Position numbers and translations under genes: made by a program
Source: Palsa-1400 sp036501625
Lineage (GTDB): Bacteria; Verrucomicrobiota; Verrucomicrobiia; Limisphaerales; Palsa-1400
Reading direction: 5' to 3'
NCBI GenBank assembly: GCA_036501625.1
Contig: DASXZY010000077.1
Span: 48,227-112,226, forward strand
DNA: 64,000 nucleotides
Part shown: piece after piece, positions 26,175 to 35,767 of the stretch
Layout: every line of letters starts with the position of its first letter
Position numbering within the stretch: the stretch's first letter is position 1
Notes under the pieces: generated by a model
The model's input: only the letters and a program-made list of their open reading frames with translations
Database searches by the model: none
What the model was told of the DNA's origin: nothing

Positions 26175-26984
26175 ATGAAATCAGTCGCTTTAACCGCGTT
26201 TCCGCGGACATTGAAACGGCGGGGTGGCGCCAAGAAATTGCGCGCCAGCAGCCGCGTTCCAGCCGTCATTTATGGCCGGCATAACCCGCCGCAAGACTTG
26301 GAGATCAATCTCAAGGACATCCGCGATGTCATTCATCATGCGGCGTCGGAAATCGTGCTGCTGGACCTTTCCGTCCAGAACGATCCCAAGCCGAAGCGCC
26401 TGGCGCTGGTGCAGGAGATTCAACACCACGTTTTGACCCGGCAATTGCTGCACATCGATCTGCATGAGGTCGCCGAGAACGAGAAGGTTATCGTGAGCGT
26501 GCCCGTGGAGCCGGTCGGGGAAGCCGTCGGAGTGAAGACTGGCGGAGGGACGCTGGAACACGTCTTATTCAAGCTGAAAGTGCGGGCATTGCCGAAGGAT
26601 TTGCCGGAAGTCCTTCATGCCGATGTCAGCCACCTTGAGATTGGCAAAGCCATCCATATTGGCGAAATGAAAGCGCCGGAAGGCGTGGAGATTTTGGGTG
26701 ACAAACATATTCCTGTTCTATCCGTGGCCGCGCCGGTCAGCGAGGCGCAGGAAGCGGCGGCGCTGGAATCGTCCGCCACGCCGGCGGGAGAGGTCGAGAT
26801 GACCAAGGAGAAGAAGGAAGATGGAACGGAAGGCGAAGCGGCCAAGCCGGGCGAGAAAGCCCCGGCCAAAGGCGCGGAAAAGGCGCCTGCCAAAGGGGCC
26901 GAGAAAGCCGCCGCGCCAGCCGCCAAGGGAGCGGCGCCCGCGGGCAAAGCAGCCGCGCCGGCCGACAAGAAGGCGAAGAAATAA
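26175..26984 (+). CDS. rplY: 50S ribosomal protein L25/Ctc with alanine-rich tail
   Basis: 5S rRNA-binding ribosomal protein of the long L25/TL5/Ctc type, 269 residues. The N-terminal domain has RRGGAKKLRASSRVPAVIYG and the HIDLHEV motif; the C-terminal TL5 domain has PVGEAVGVKTGGG and HLEIGKAIHIGEM. After residue about 185 a charged and then Ala/Lys/Pro-rich tail of some 80 residues follows (GEKAPAKGAEKAPAKG-like repeats), longer than in most relatives. Four bases separate it from the TTG start of pth. Confidence 0.95.
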   Translation: MKSVALTAFPRTLKRRGGAKKLRASSRVPAVIYGRHNPPQDLEINLKDIRDVIHHAASEIVLLDLSVQNDPKPKRLALVQEIQHHVLTRQLLHIDLHEVAENEKVIVSVPVEPVGEAVGVKTGGGTLEHVLFKLKVRALPKDLPEVLHADVSHLEIGKAIHIGEMKAPEGVEILGDKHIPVLSVAAPVSEAQEAAALESSATPAGEVEMTKEKKEDGTEGEAAKPGEKAPAKGAEKAPAKGAEKAAAPAAKGAAPAGKAAAPADKKAKK

Positions 26985-26987
26985 TCG

Positions 26988-27596
26988 TTGGAGAATTTGC
27001 ATCTTATCGCGGGATTGGGCAATCCTGGTCCCGATTACGCGGCCACTCGGCACAACATCGGGTTTGTGCTGGCGGAAAGGCTGGCGGAACGCTGGCGAGG
27101 GGTTTGGCGGCTGGAGAAGAAATTCCAGGCGCGCGTTGCCAGGGTGGAGTTGGGCGGGCGGAAAGTGATTTTGGCTCAGCCGCAGACGTTTATGAACGAC
27201 AGCGGCGAAGCGGTGGCGGCGATCGGGCGGTTTTATCAGTTGGCGCCGGAGCGGATTTTGATCGCGGTGGATGACGCGGATTTGCCGGTGGGGCAATTGC
27301 GGATGCGGGCCGATGGCAGCAGCGGCGGGCATCACGGGCTGGAATCGGTCGAACGGCAGTTGGGCACGCGCGGTTATCCGCGATTGCGCCTGGGAATTGG
27401 CCGGAAGTCCGAGGTCCGCCGGGAGATAACAGGTTATGTGCTGGGGTGCTTTGAAGCGGCGGAGCGCAAGACGATGGATGAAGTCTTGGGCCGCGCCGCC
27501 GAGCAAGCCGAGTGCTGGCTGGACGAAGGCGCCAGCGCGGCCATGAACAAATTTAACGGAGCCGTGACGGCTCCGCCAGAAAAAGGAAAACAGTGA
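26988..27596 (+). CDS. pth: Peptidyl-tRNA hydrolase
   Basis: Recycles tRNA from drop-off peptidyl-tRNA. 202 residues. The start is TTG (26988), supported by an AAGGCG-like ribosome binding sequence about ten bases before it and by the immediate family motif IAGLGNPGPDY. Catalytic and binding elements RHNIGF, QTFMNDSGEAV and VDDADLPVG are present, as are GGHHGLESV and RLGIG. It overlaps rpsF as GTGA (27593-27596), so translation of the two is coupled. Confidence 0.95.
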   Translation: MENLHLIAGLGNPGPDYAATRHNIGFVLAERLAERWRGVWRLEKKFQARVARVELGGRKVILAQPQTFMNDSGEAVAAIGRFYQLAPERILIAVDDADLPVGQLRMRADGSSGGHHGLESVERQLGTRGYPRLRLGIGRKSEVRREITGYVLGCFEAAERKTMDEVLGRAAEQAECWLDEGASAAMNKFNGAVTAPPEKGKQ

Positions 27597-27901
27597 AACG
27601 TTACGAAGGATTATTTATTTTGAACACCGCCGGCAAAGAGGAGGCGGTCAAAGACATTATTGACAAAGTCACGGCTGAAATCACTGCCGCGGGCGGCAAG
27701 GTCGAGACGACGCAGAAAATGGAAAAGAAAGCCTTTTCCCGCGTGGCGGACCGCAAGACCAGCGCGGGCTACTACGTCAATTTTGTTTTCGAAGCCATGC
27801 CGGCGGCCATCGCGCAATTGCGCCAGAGGTTCGTCAACAACGAGGAGATTTTCCGGGTGCTCTTCACCTTGGCGCCCGCCGCCAAGCCCGCGGCCGCCTA
27901 A
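27593..27901 (+). CDS. rpsF: 30S ribosomal protein S6
   Basis: Small-subunit protein that pairs with S18. 102 residues, starting at GTG (27593) behind an AAAAGGAAAA site. It begins KRYEGLFILN and has the expected KKAFSRVADRKTSAGYYVNFVF central strand and LFTL near the end. The rpsF-ssb-rplI order is conserved in many bacteria; here rpsR, which is normally between ssb and rplI, is absent. Confidence 0.95.
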   Translation: MKRYEGLFILNTAGKEEAVKDIIDKVTAEITAAGGKVETTQKMEKKAFSRVADRKTSAGYYVNFVFEAMPAAIAQLRQRFVNNEEIFRVLFTLAPAAKPAAA

Positions 27902-27912
27902 GCTCGACGCCT

Positions 27913-28374
27913 ATGGCCAGTTTCAACAAAGTGATTCTGGCGGGGAATTTGACCCGCGATCCCGAATTGCGCTACCTGCCCAAAGGCACCGCGGTCGCGC
28001 GAATCGGCCTGGCTGTCAATCGCACTTGGAAATCTGAATCTGGCGAGAGCAAGGAAGAAGTCACTTTTATCGATGTCGAAGCCTTTGGCCGCCAGGCAGA
28101 GGTCATCGCCCAATACATGCGCAAAGGCCGCCCGCTCCTCGTCGAGGGCCGGCTAAAGCTCGATACTTGGGAAGACAAGAACACTCACCAGAAGCAAAGC
28201 AAACTCAAAGTCGTCCTGGAAACATTTTCGTTCATCGATTCCCGGGGCGACGGCAACAGCGCGGGCGGCCCTCCAGGCGAGGCTCCGCGGCGTCCCGCGC
28301 CGGCTCCCAAGCCTGCCGAGGCATCCGATGGCGGAGAAGCCTCCGGGCCGGAAGAGGACGATGTTCCATTTTAA
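27913..28374 (+). CDS. ssb: Single-stranded DNA-binding protein
   Basis: Tetrameric ssDNA-binding protein of replication and repair, 153 residues. The OB fold opens with MASFNKVILAGNLTRDPELRY and contains FIDVEAFGRQAEVIAQYMRKG, both standard. A Pro/Ala/Gly-rich linker leads to the acidic C-terminal tip EEDDVPF, close to the usual DDDIPF that binds partner proteins. Eleven bases after rpsF, 14 before rplI. Confidence 0.96.
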   Translation: MASFNKVILAGNLTRDPELRYLPKGTAVARIGLAVNRTWKSESGESKEEVTFIDVEAFGRQAEVIAQYMRKGRPLLVEGRLKLDTWEDKNTHQKQSKLKVVLETFSFIDSRGDGNSAGGPPGEAPRRPAPAPKPAEASDGGEASGPEEDDVPF

Positions 28375-28388
28375 CGAAGCACAATTTT

Positions 28389-29081
28389 ATGGCAAAAACT
28401 GAAGTTATCCTGATTCAAAATATTGTTGGCCTGGGCGGGGAGTCCGACCTTGTCAAAGTATCCGCCGGCTACGCCCGCAACTATCTTTTCCCGCAAGGGC
28501 TGGCCGTCCCCGTCACCTCAACCAACAAACGCCGCATCGAAGCGCTCAAACAGCGCCGGGCCGAGCGCGAGGCGCACGAATTCAACGCGATGTCCGAACT
28601 GTCCAAGAGCATTTCCAAGCTCATCGCCGTCCTGCAAGTCAAGACGGGCGACGATGGCAAGATGTTCGGGGCCGTCACGTCGGGCATGATTGCCGACCAA
28701 TTGAAGACGCAGTTCGACATTGTGTTGGACAAGCGGAAAATTCATCTCGAACACCCCATCAAAACATTGGGCGAGCACGATATCGAATTGCGCCTGCATT
28801 CGGAAGTCGCCTCCACGCTCAAATTGCGTGTAGAGAGCACGACTCCGGGCGCCGCGCTCCCGGCCAAGCCGGCGCGCGAGGGCAGCCCCGAAGGCAAAGA
28901 AGCCGAACCAGCCGCCAAGACGGAATCCCGCGGCCACAAGAAGGCCGAACGCACCCGCGAAGAGGCGGCCGCGCCCGATGCTGGTGACAAAGGGGCGCGC
29001 TCTGAAAAGAAGCCTCGCGCCCCGCGCCCGGAAAAAGGCGAGAAGCCCGCCAAAGCTGAAAAAGCGGCGCCGCAGGCATAA
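28389..29081 (+). CDS. rplI: 50S ribosomal protein L9 with C-terminal extension
   Basis: Large-subunit protein L9, 230 residues against about 150 in most bacteria. The N-domain MAKTEVILIQNIVGLGGESDLVKVSAGYARNYLFP is split here only by my wording and is canonical up to the connecting helix; the C-domain includes MFGAVTSGMIADQL and LGEHDIELRLH. Residues after about 155 form an extra 75-residue Lys/Glu/Ala/Pro tail. The start is the ATG at 28389; any longer upstream frame would run through ssb. The added tail resembles that of L25 in this cluster. Confidence 0.94.
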   Translation: MAKTEVILIQNIVGLGGESDLVKVSAGYARNYLFPQGLAVPVTSTNKRRIEALKQRRAEREAHEFNAMSELSKSISKLIAVLQVKTGDDGKMFGAVTSGMIADQLKTQFDIVLDKRKIHLEHPIKTLGEHDIELRLHSEVASTLKLRVESTTPGAALPAKPAREGSPEGKEAEPAAKTESRGHKKAERTREEAAAPDAGDKGARSEKKPRAPRPEKGEKPAKAEKAAPQA

Positions 29082-29146
29082 TTCGGCGGCCCGTTCTTGC
29101 GGCGCAGGGGGTTTGATGCTATGATGAGTCCTTATTTGTCGAACAA

Positions 29147-31204
<2,058 letters not shown>

Positions 31205-31246
31205 AGCGGTGTCAAGCGCACACCGTGCCGGCCATATCTTCCAGCT

Positions 31247-31948
31247 ATGAATGATGCCGCAGGCCGGCGCATCGTCATTGCCCCGTCCCTGGTGGACGCC
31301 AATTTCACGCGACTGGGAACCGAACTTCAGCGTGCCACCGCCGCCCGCGCCGACTGGCTTCACTTCGACGTCATGGATGGGCATTTCGTGCCGGATGTTT
31401 CCTTTGGCCCGGCTGCTGTCAGGGCCTTGCGCAAGTTGACGCGCGCCACTTTCGATGTCCACCTCATGTGCGCGCGGCCGGATGTACTGTTGGAACCGTT
31501 GGCCCGAGCCGGGGCGGACCGGATCACCATCCACGTTGAACTCGGCCTTCAGGTGGTGCCATTGATCTGGAAAATCCGGTCGCTGGGCATGGAGGTCGGC
31601 CTGGCCATCAATCCGCCCACGGCCATGCCCGGATTGGAGCCGCATTTGGCGCGGGTCGATTCGCTGCTGATTATGACGGTCAATCCCGGCTGCGGCGGGG
31701 AGGAATTCATTACGGAATGTTTGACAAAAATCCAGCAGGCGGCCGCGTGGCGGGAGAAGCTCGGATTAAAATGCCGCATCGCCGTCGATGGCGGCATCCA
31801 TTTTAACACGGCCGCCCATTGCGCGGCGGCCGGGGCGGACACGTTCATCAGCGGCGCGGGATTGTTTGGCCAGAAGAATCTCAAGGCGGCCGTTGGCAAA
31901 ATGCGCAAAGCCGCCGAGGACGCCGCGCCCGGCCCGGTGGCGCGATAA
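31247..31948 (+). CDS. rpe: Ribulose-phosphate 3-epimerase
   Basis: Pentose phosphate and Calvin cycle enzyme interconverting ribulose 5-phosphate and xylulose 5-phosphate, 233 residues, a TIM barrel. Metal and catalytic signatures are HFDVMDGHFVPDVSFGP, the HLMCARPD strand, LLIMTVNPGCGGEEF and CRIAVDGGI. Last gene of the housekeeping cluster. No terminator belonging to this strand is obvious after it; the strong hairpin just downstream has its T-run on the other strand. Confidence 0.95.
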   Translation: MNDAAGRRIVIAPSLVDANFTRLGTELQRATAARADWLHFDVMDGHFVPDVSFGPAAVRALRKLTRATFDVHLMCARPDVLLEPLARAGADRITIHVELGLQVVPLIWKIRSLGMEVGLAINPPTAMPGLEPHLARVDSLLIMTVNPGCGGEEFITECLTKIQQAAAWREKLGLKCRIAVDGGIHFNTAAHCAAAGADTFISGAGLFGQKNLKAAVGKMRKAAEDAAPGPVAR

Positions 31949-32001
31949 AAACAAAAAGCCCCCGCCCGGCCTTGCGGCCAAACGGAGGCAAATTGGGGGC
32001 T
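31947..32001 (-). terminator. Intrinsic terminator for minus-strand transcription
   Basis: On the minus strand AGCCCCC (complement of 31995-32001) pairs with GGGGGCT (complement of 31957-31963), with an inner GGCC-GCAA-GGCC hairpin (31968-31979), and is followed at once by TTTTTGTTTTT (31957-31947). It directly abuts the rpe stop codon on the opposite strand and closes the candidate RNA at 31947-32820. Confidence 0.8.
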
Positions 32002-32820
32002 GGGAGTTCGCCACTCTCTCTTTCCCGCGCTGACATTAGGCGCCCCTTCCGGGGCTGCCAGCTTCCCGACGCTATTCTCCACGGCAAGCGGAATGTTCGG
32101 CCTCATAGCAGGGCCGTCCAGCGCCTTGCGGTCGCTGAATTATTGAGTGAGGCCTCTTGGCTCGCTTGGGCTGGCGTTTGCAGCGCCGGCTTGCGAACCA
32201 GGTCAAGACACGTTTGCGATTGCGTCTCCGCGTCTTGACCAGTTTGCGCTGGGACGGCCACCGCTTTTGGCGATGCGTTGGCCCAGTGCCACGGGTCTGG
32301 CCTCTTAACTCTCAGGCTGCTTCTTATCACAAGCCAGCGGTGCTGTTTTTAACATCGCCGGCGTATCGGAAGGTTTTACATGCCTTGCCCAGGCTGTGTT
32401 TCCTTCCCGCCGCGGGCGCTCACTTTGTCCCGCCTTTCGGCGTCTTTCTTTGGGCCGGCCTTGTCGCCAAGACCGCCAGAGTCGCCCGCATCGTGCTGAT
32501 CCACAGTAGCAGCCGTTTACCCTCTGGGTAACTGCGATTCACTCAAGACCGAAAACCACCTTGAGTTACTTGACTCGGCTTGGCGCGGTTTCTTTTTCGC
32601 GCCTGGCCGCTCAGTTCCTGCTTCGCGTCACCGGCGGCGCGCGAGCGCCGCCAGAGGAACTGGTGAATCCTGCCTCCGGTCTCCGCTCCTTGCGAAACGG
32701 ACTTAGAGGGGTTGAACCAACCAGCCTGGTCCAGCCTTTCCCCAGTCACCTGGGATTATCCTGGGAACACCTGCGATTTTCTTTCGTCCACCGCCCGCAT
32801 TCCCGCTCTTTCAATGAACT
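31947..32820 (-). ncRNA. Candidate structured non-coding RNA, about 870 nt
   Basis: This kilobase has no plausible protein frame. On the minus strand it has an extended -10 (TGCTATGAT at 32835-32827), a series of stable hairpins, and a strong intrinsic terminator. Three hairpins are capped by GNRA loops on this strand only: GCAA (31968-31979), GGAA (32042-32055) and GAAA (32431-32442). Other perfect pairings are 32201-32209 with 32232-32240, TTACCC/GGGTAA (32517-32531), and a nested stem, 32612-32619 with 32655-32662 around 32633-32652; the last has a GNRA loop only if read on the plus strand. I do not recognise RNase P, tmRNA, SRP or 6S RNA. Large size, promoter and terminator suggest an independent RNA gene; a decayed repeat is the alternative. 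Confidence 0.45.
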
Positions 32821-32826
32821 GGGAAG

Positions 32827-32835
32827 ATCATAGCA
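32827..32835 (-). promoter_or_regulatory. Extended -10 promoter element
   Basis: Minus-strand TGCTATGAT fits the extended -10 form TGnTATaAT. No good -35 hexamer lies 16-18 bases upstream, as is common for extended -10 promoters. Transcription would begin near 32820 and run to the terminator at 31947. Confidence 0.4.
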
Positions 32836-33020
32836 TTTATTAGCCGCCTGCCTACGAAATCTTGTTCACCGGCTTATTCACTCCTTGCCAGTTTTTATTC
32901 ACAACGTGAAAAATTTGGAAAGCCAGCAATGCCAAATGGTTTTGCGTTTGAACGTTCCTCTTGACGCATTTTTTGGCGGCCGCCAAATCGGCAGTTGTGC
33001 ATAAGTTTTTTGCCGAATTG

Positions 33021-33263
33021 TCACAAAAAACTGCAATCCGGCCCGCATGGCCAGCCGGCAAGCCAACTGTTTGCCCGCCGCAGAACGTCCTCGACTTGTT
33101 CGCGCGCCACGCCTTGAAACCATTCGAGAAAATCATCCGCCGCCGCGCCGCTTTCAAGAGTCTCAAACAGCGCTGCCACTGGAATCCGGGCGCCCTTGAA
33201 GACCCAGGCTCCGCTCATCTTCCCTGGCGCTCGCTCGACTGCCTCAACGCGGCGCCGGGGCAT
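33021..33263 (-). CDS. DUF433 protein, antitoxin-like, without a partner
   Basis: An 80-residue protein with the DUF433 pattern: GAWVFKGARIPVAALFETLESG, an acidic DDFLEWF segment and VAREQVEDVLRRA. DUF433 is a small helical DNA-binding-like domain and commonly pairs with a PIN-like DUF5615 toxin as its antitoxin. No DUF5615 frame was found on either side, so the gene appears orphaned. The ATG at 33263 is chosen because it starts just before the domain; an in-frame ATG at 33332 would add 23 hydrophobic residues. Ribosome binding site is weak, so the start is uncertain. Confidence 0.7.
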   Translation of the reverse strand: MPRRRVEAVERAPGKMSGAWVFKGARIPVAALFETLESGAAADDFLEWFQGVAREQVEDVLRRANSWLAGWPCGPDCSFL

Positions 33264-33425
33264 GAACCAAAAAAGTAGAGCAATAAATTTGACAAGCCAG
33301 GCTCTCGTTGCGATGCTCGCCTTGAGTGACAAGGAGCGCCCGCGTCAATTGGACTGGCGGCTTCCTGCAGCTCAACGATATAAGCCAAATCGAACTGCTC
33401 AAACAGAAACCTTGAAACTAACTCC

Positions 33426-34522
33426 ATGGCCTTTGCATTCTCACAGAATTCCAGCGCTCGAACCGTCTCCACTCTAATTCTGACCGGCTTGGCGTTCGTG
33501 GCGCCACGCAAGGCAACCGCGCAGCCCCCGACTAATGGCTTGGTCCTTTGGCTGGATTCCAGCGTGGCCGCTTCCATTCAGACCAACTCGGGCGGCTACG
33601 TAATGTCCTGGTCCAACCTTGCCCCCGGAGCCAACAACCCTGTTTCGTACTCTGGCGCCGACGATAACGGCACTTCCATCGCGTTCAATTCCGCCCCGCC
33701 GAACATGGCCGCTGGTCCCAATGGAGCGCCAGTAGTTAATTTCAATGGCGAAGGCTATCTGGACAACCTCAATTTCAGCTCGGAGACGCCGCAGAGCATG
33801 ACTTTTTTCTTGCTCGGTTCCGCCGCAACCAATTTTGGCAATTTCTCGGCTTTTATGTCCTTTCGCGCCCCGGGTCAAAACGATTATCAAACCGGGTTGA
33901 ATGTCGATCAGGGCCAGGACCCCAGCACCAATTTCAACCGCCTCAATGTCGAGTGCGCCAAGGCTGGCGGCAACGCGGCTTTCAATTTGCCAGGGGCGAC
34001 CTGCAATTCGGCAGCTACTATGTGATCCAAATCGACGATGGCGGCGGCCCGGCCGATAACGACAGTCTGGTGACCGTCCAAGTCGATGGGGTGTCCGAGG
34101 TGTCGATGGGCGGCTCGTCCACCGCTGTAAACCTCAGTCAATGCTACATCGGGACCCGCGCCTATCCAGCCGGTTTTGTCTCGTCATCCAACCATGATTT
34201 GGTGGGCCAATTGGCTGCTGTCCTTGCCTACGATCGCCAATTGTCCGGCTCGGAAGTGAATCAGGCTGTCACCTATCTGGCCAATTTCTTCGGCGCCGCG
34301 TCCGTTCCTATTCGTGGAGAGTTGTCGATTTTGCTAACACCCGCCAACAGCGTCGTGGTCTCCTAGCCAGACCTCGGCTCCGGCATTCTTCAACAAACAT
34401 CCGACCTCGCCAGCACAAACTGGTCAGCCAGCCCTTATCCGGGCACGACCGCCAACGGGACGAACAGCATCACGATTGCTCCTCCCACCGGGCAGCTTTT
34501 TTTCCGCTTAAGCAATCCGTAG
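33426..34522 (+). pseudogene. Broken secreted LamG/concanavalin-like protein
   Basis: A signal peptide followed by TNGLVLWLDSSVAASI, the opening of verrucomicrobial LamG-like proteins, and a C-terminal module ILQQTSDLASTNW...LFFRLSNP typical of exported proteins of this phylum. Two lesions separate these parts. The frame shifts by one base in the G4 tract 33993-33996; one added G restores GDLQFGSYYVIQIDDGG. Then a TAG at 34364-34366 replaces the tryptophan expected in the VVSW motif, after which the same frame continues to 34522. Both lesions fit single-base decay, so I treat the locus as a pseudogene; a sequencing error could explain the shift but is unlikely to explain both. Confidence 0.8.
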
Positions 34523-34639
34523 CGCGGAGCGCTCCCCGATTTCCGCTTTGGCCAGGAGTCTGCCGCCTGCGCCGGACGGCGTATTCCATTCCGTTGTCAA
34601 CTGCAAGAACGGCACGCGGCGTGCTTAATCAAACACGCT

Positions 34640-35017
34640 ATGCAAATTGAGAATCGCCAAAAATCGGGATTTACGCTGGTGGAATTGATGGTGGTAGTTG
34701 CCATCATCGGATTGCTGGCGGCGATCGCCATTCCCAACTTCGTGCGATCACGAGCCACTTCCCAAACGAACGGTTGCATCAACAACCTGCGCCAGATTGA
34801 TGCCGGCAAACAGGAGTGGGGCCTGAGCGGTCGGTTTTCGGCCATTGCCAGGCCCGGACAAGCCGAATTGCAGCCTTATTTGGGGCGCGGCATCAACGGC
34901 GAGCTGCCGACATGCCCTATTGACCCCAAACAAACCTGGGATTCCAGTTATACCGCCGGCAATTTGCAGGTCGTGCCAGTCTGCAAAATCCTGCCGGAGA
35001 CCCACTTGTTGCCGTGA
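34640..35017 (+). CDS. Type IV pilin-like/pseudopilin protein
   Basis: A 125-residue prepilin of the type II secretion GspG-like class. The type III signal is clear: a short charged leader ending KSG, then FTLVELMVVVAIIGLLAAIAIPNF with Glu at mature position 5, to be cut by a prepilin peptidase. The rest is a short globular domain with a PTCPIDPK segment and paired cysteines (Cys115 and others), matching the many small pseudopilins Verrucomicrobia scatter in their genomes. No other secretion gene is nearby, so its machine is encoded elsewhere. Confidence 0.88.
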   Translation: MQIENRQKSGFTLVELMVVVAIIGLLAAIAIPNFVRSRATSQTNGCINNLRQIDAGKQEWGLSGRFSAIARPGQAELQPYLGRGINGELPTCPIDPKQTWDSSYTAGNLQVVPVCKILPETHLLP

Positions 35018-35084
35018 TACTGAGGCGGCTTTTCCCCCTCATTTGATTCGCCTTGGCGGCGGCTTCCTTTATGTTAATTGGATT

Positions 35085-35330
35085 GTGCAAGTGCGGGTCC
35101 ATTTTTATTCCTATTTCAAGGATTTGGCCGGTGCGTCCGAGATCACCGAAATGATCGCGCCGGGCGCCCGGCTGGAGAGCCTGCTCCAGCAGGTTTATCT
35201 CCGCTTTCCCAAACTGGCCGCCATGCGGAAATCGGCCCTGGTTGCCGTCGGCGTCGATTACCAGGCCGGGGAATACCTTCTCGCGGAAGGGGATGAAGTC
35301 TCGCTATTCCCGCCCGTGCAGGGGGGATAA
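35085..35330 (+). CDS. moaD: Molybdopterin synthase sulfur carrier subunit MoaD
   Basis: Ubiquitin-like small subunit of molybdopterin synthase, 81 residues, ending in the diagnostic Gly-Gly (PPVQGG) that is adenylated and thiocarboxylated. It starts VRVHFYSYFKDLAGASE and ends EGDEVSLFPPVQGG. The start is GTG at 35085 (or 35091); no in-frame ATG exists close to the domain. It is six bases before moaE, so the two synthase subunits are made together. Confidence 0.9.
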   Translation: MQVRVHFYSYFKDLAGASEITEMIAPGARLESLLQQVYLRFPKLAAMRKSALVAVGVDYQAGEYLLAEGDEVSLFPPVQGG

Positions 35331-35336
35331 AAAGCC

Positions 35337-35732
35337 ATGCGGCGGGAGCTGGCCATTTCCGAGCAAAAGATTGACGAGCAGGCGTTGTCGCGGAGCCGCG
35401 CGGCATCGGCCGGCATGGGAGCGGCGGTTTATTTTGTGGGGATTGTTCGCGGGACGGAGGAGGGGCGCCCGATTTCCGGCCTGGCCTACGAGGCCTTTGA
35501 GAAGATGGCGCGGTATCAATTCGAGTTGCTCTTCGATCAGGCGCAAACACGCTGGCCGCTGGAATCGGTGCGGCTGGTTCACAGGGTCGGATTCGTGGCC
35601 GCGGGGGAAGCCTCGCTCTGGATTGAAGTGGTCGCGCCGCATCGGGAGGAGGCCTTCGCCGCCTGCCAGTTTATCGTGAGGGAAATGAAGCGGGTTGTGC
35701 CCATCTGGAAGAAGGCATTCCCGCTTGCCTGA
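35337..35732 (+). CDS. moaE: Molybdopterin synthase catalytic subunit MoaE
   Basis: Large subunit that inserts two sulfurs into precursor Z, 131 residues. Motifs GAAVYFVGIVRG, YEAFEKMA, RVGFVAAGEASLWIEVVAPHREEAF and a C-terminal VPIWKKAFP with the catalytic Lys are typical. Paired with moaD, it implies that the organism makes molybdenum cofactor; other moa genes are outside the window. The MocA-like gene at 10476 could act later in the same pathway. Confidence 0.94.
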   Translation: MRRELAISEQKIDEQALSRSRAASAGMGAAVYFVGIVRGTEEGRPISGLAYEAFEKMARYQFELLFDQAQTRWPLESVRLVHRVGFVAAGEASLWIEVVAPHREEAFAACQFIVREMKRVVPIWKKAFPLA

Positions 35733-35767
35733 GCAATGAACAACCGCGATTATAGGCTGTCTTGCTT

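Noticed and set aside
32543..32749. Small minus-strand frame inside the candidate RNA
   Set aside because: No family resemblance, and it crosses perfect hairpins.
31947..32820. RNase P RNA, tmRNA, SRP RNA or 6S RNA as the identity of the candidate RNA
   Set aside because: Universal core sequences of all four are absent.
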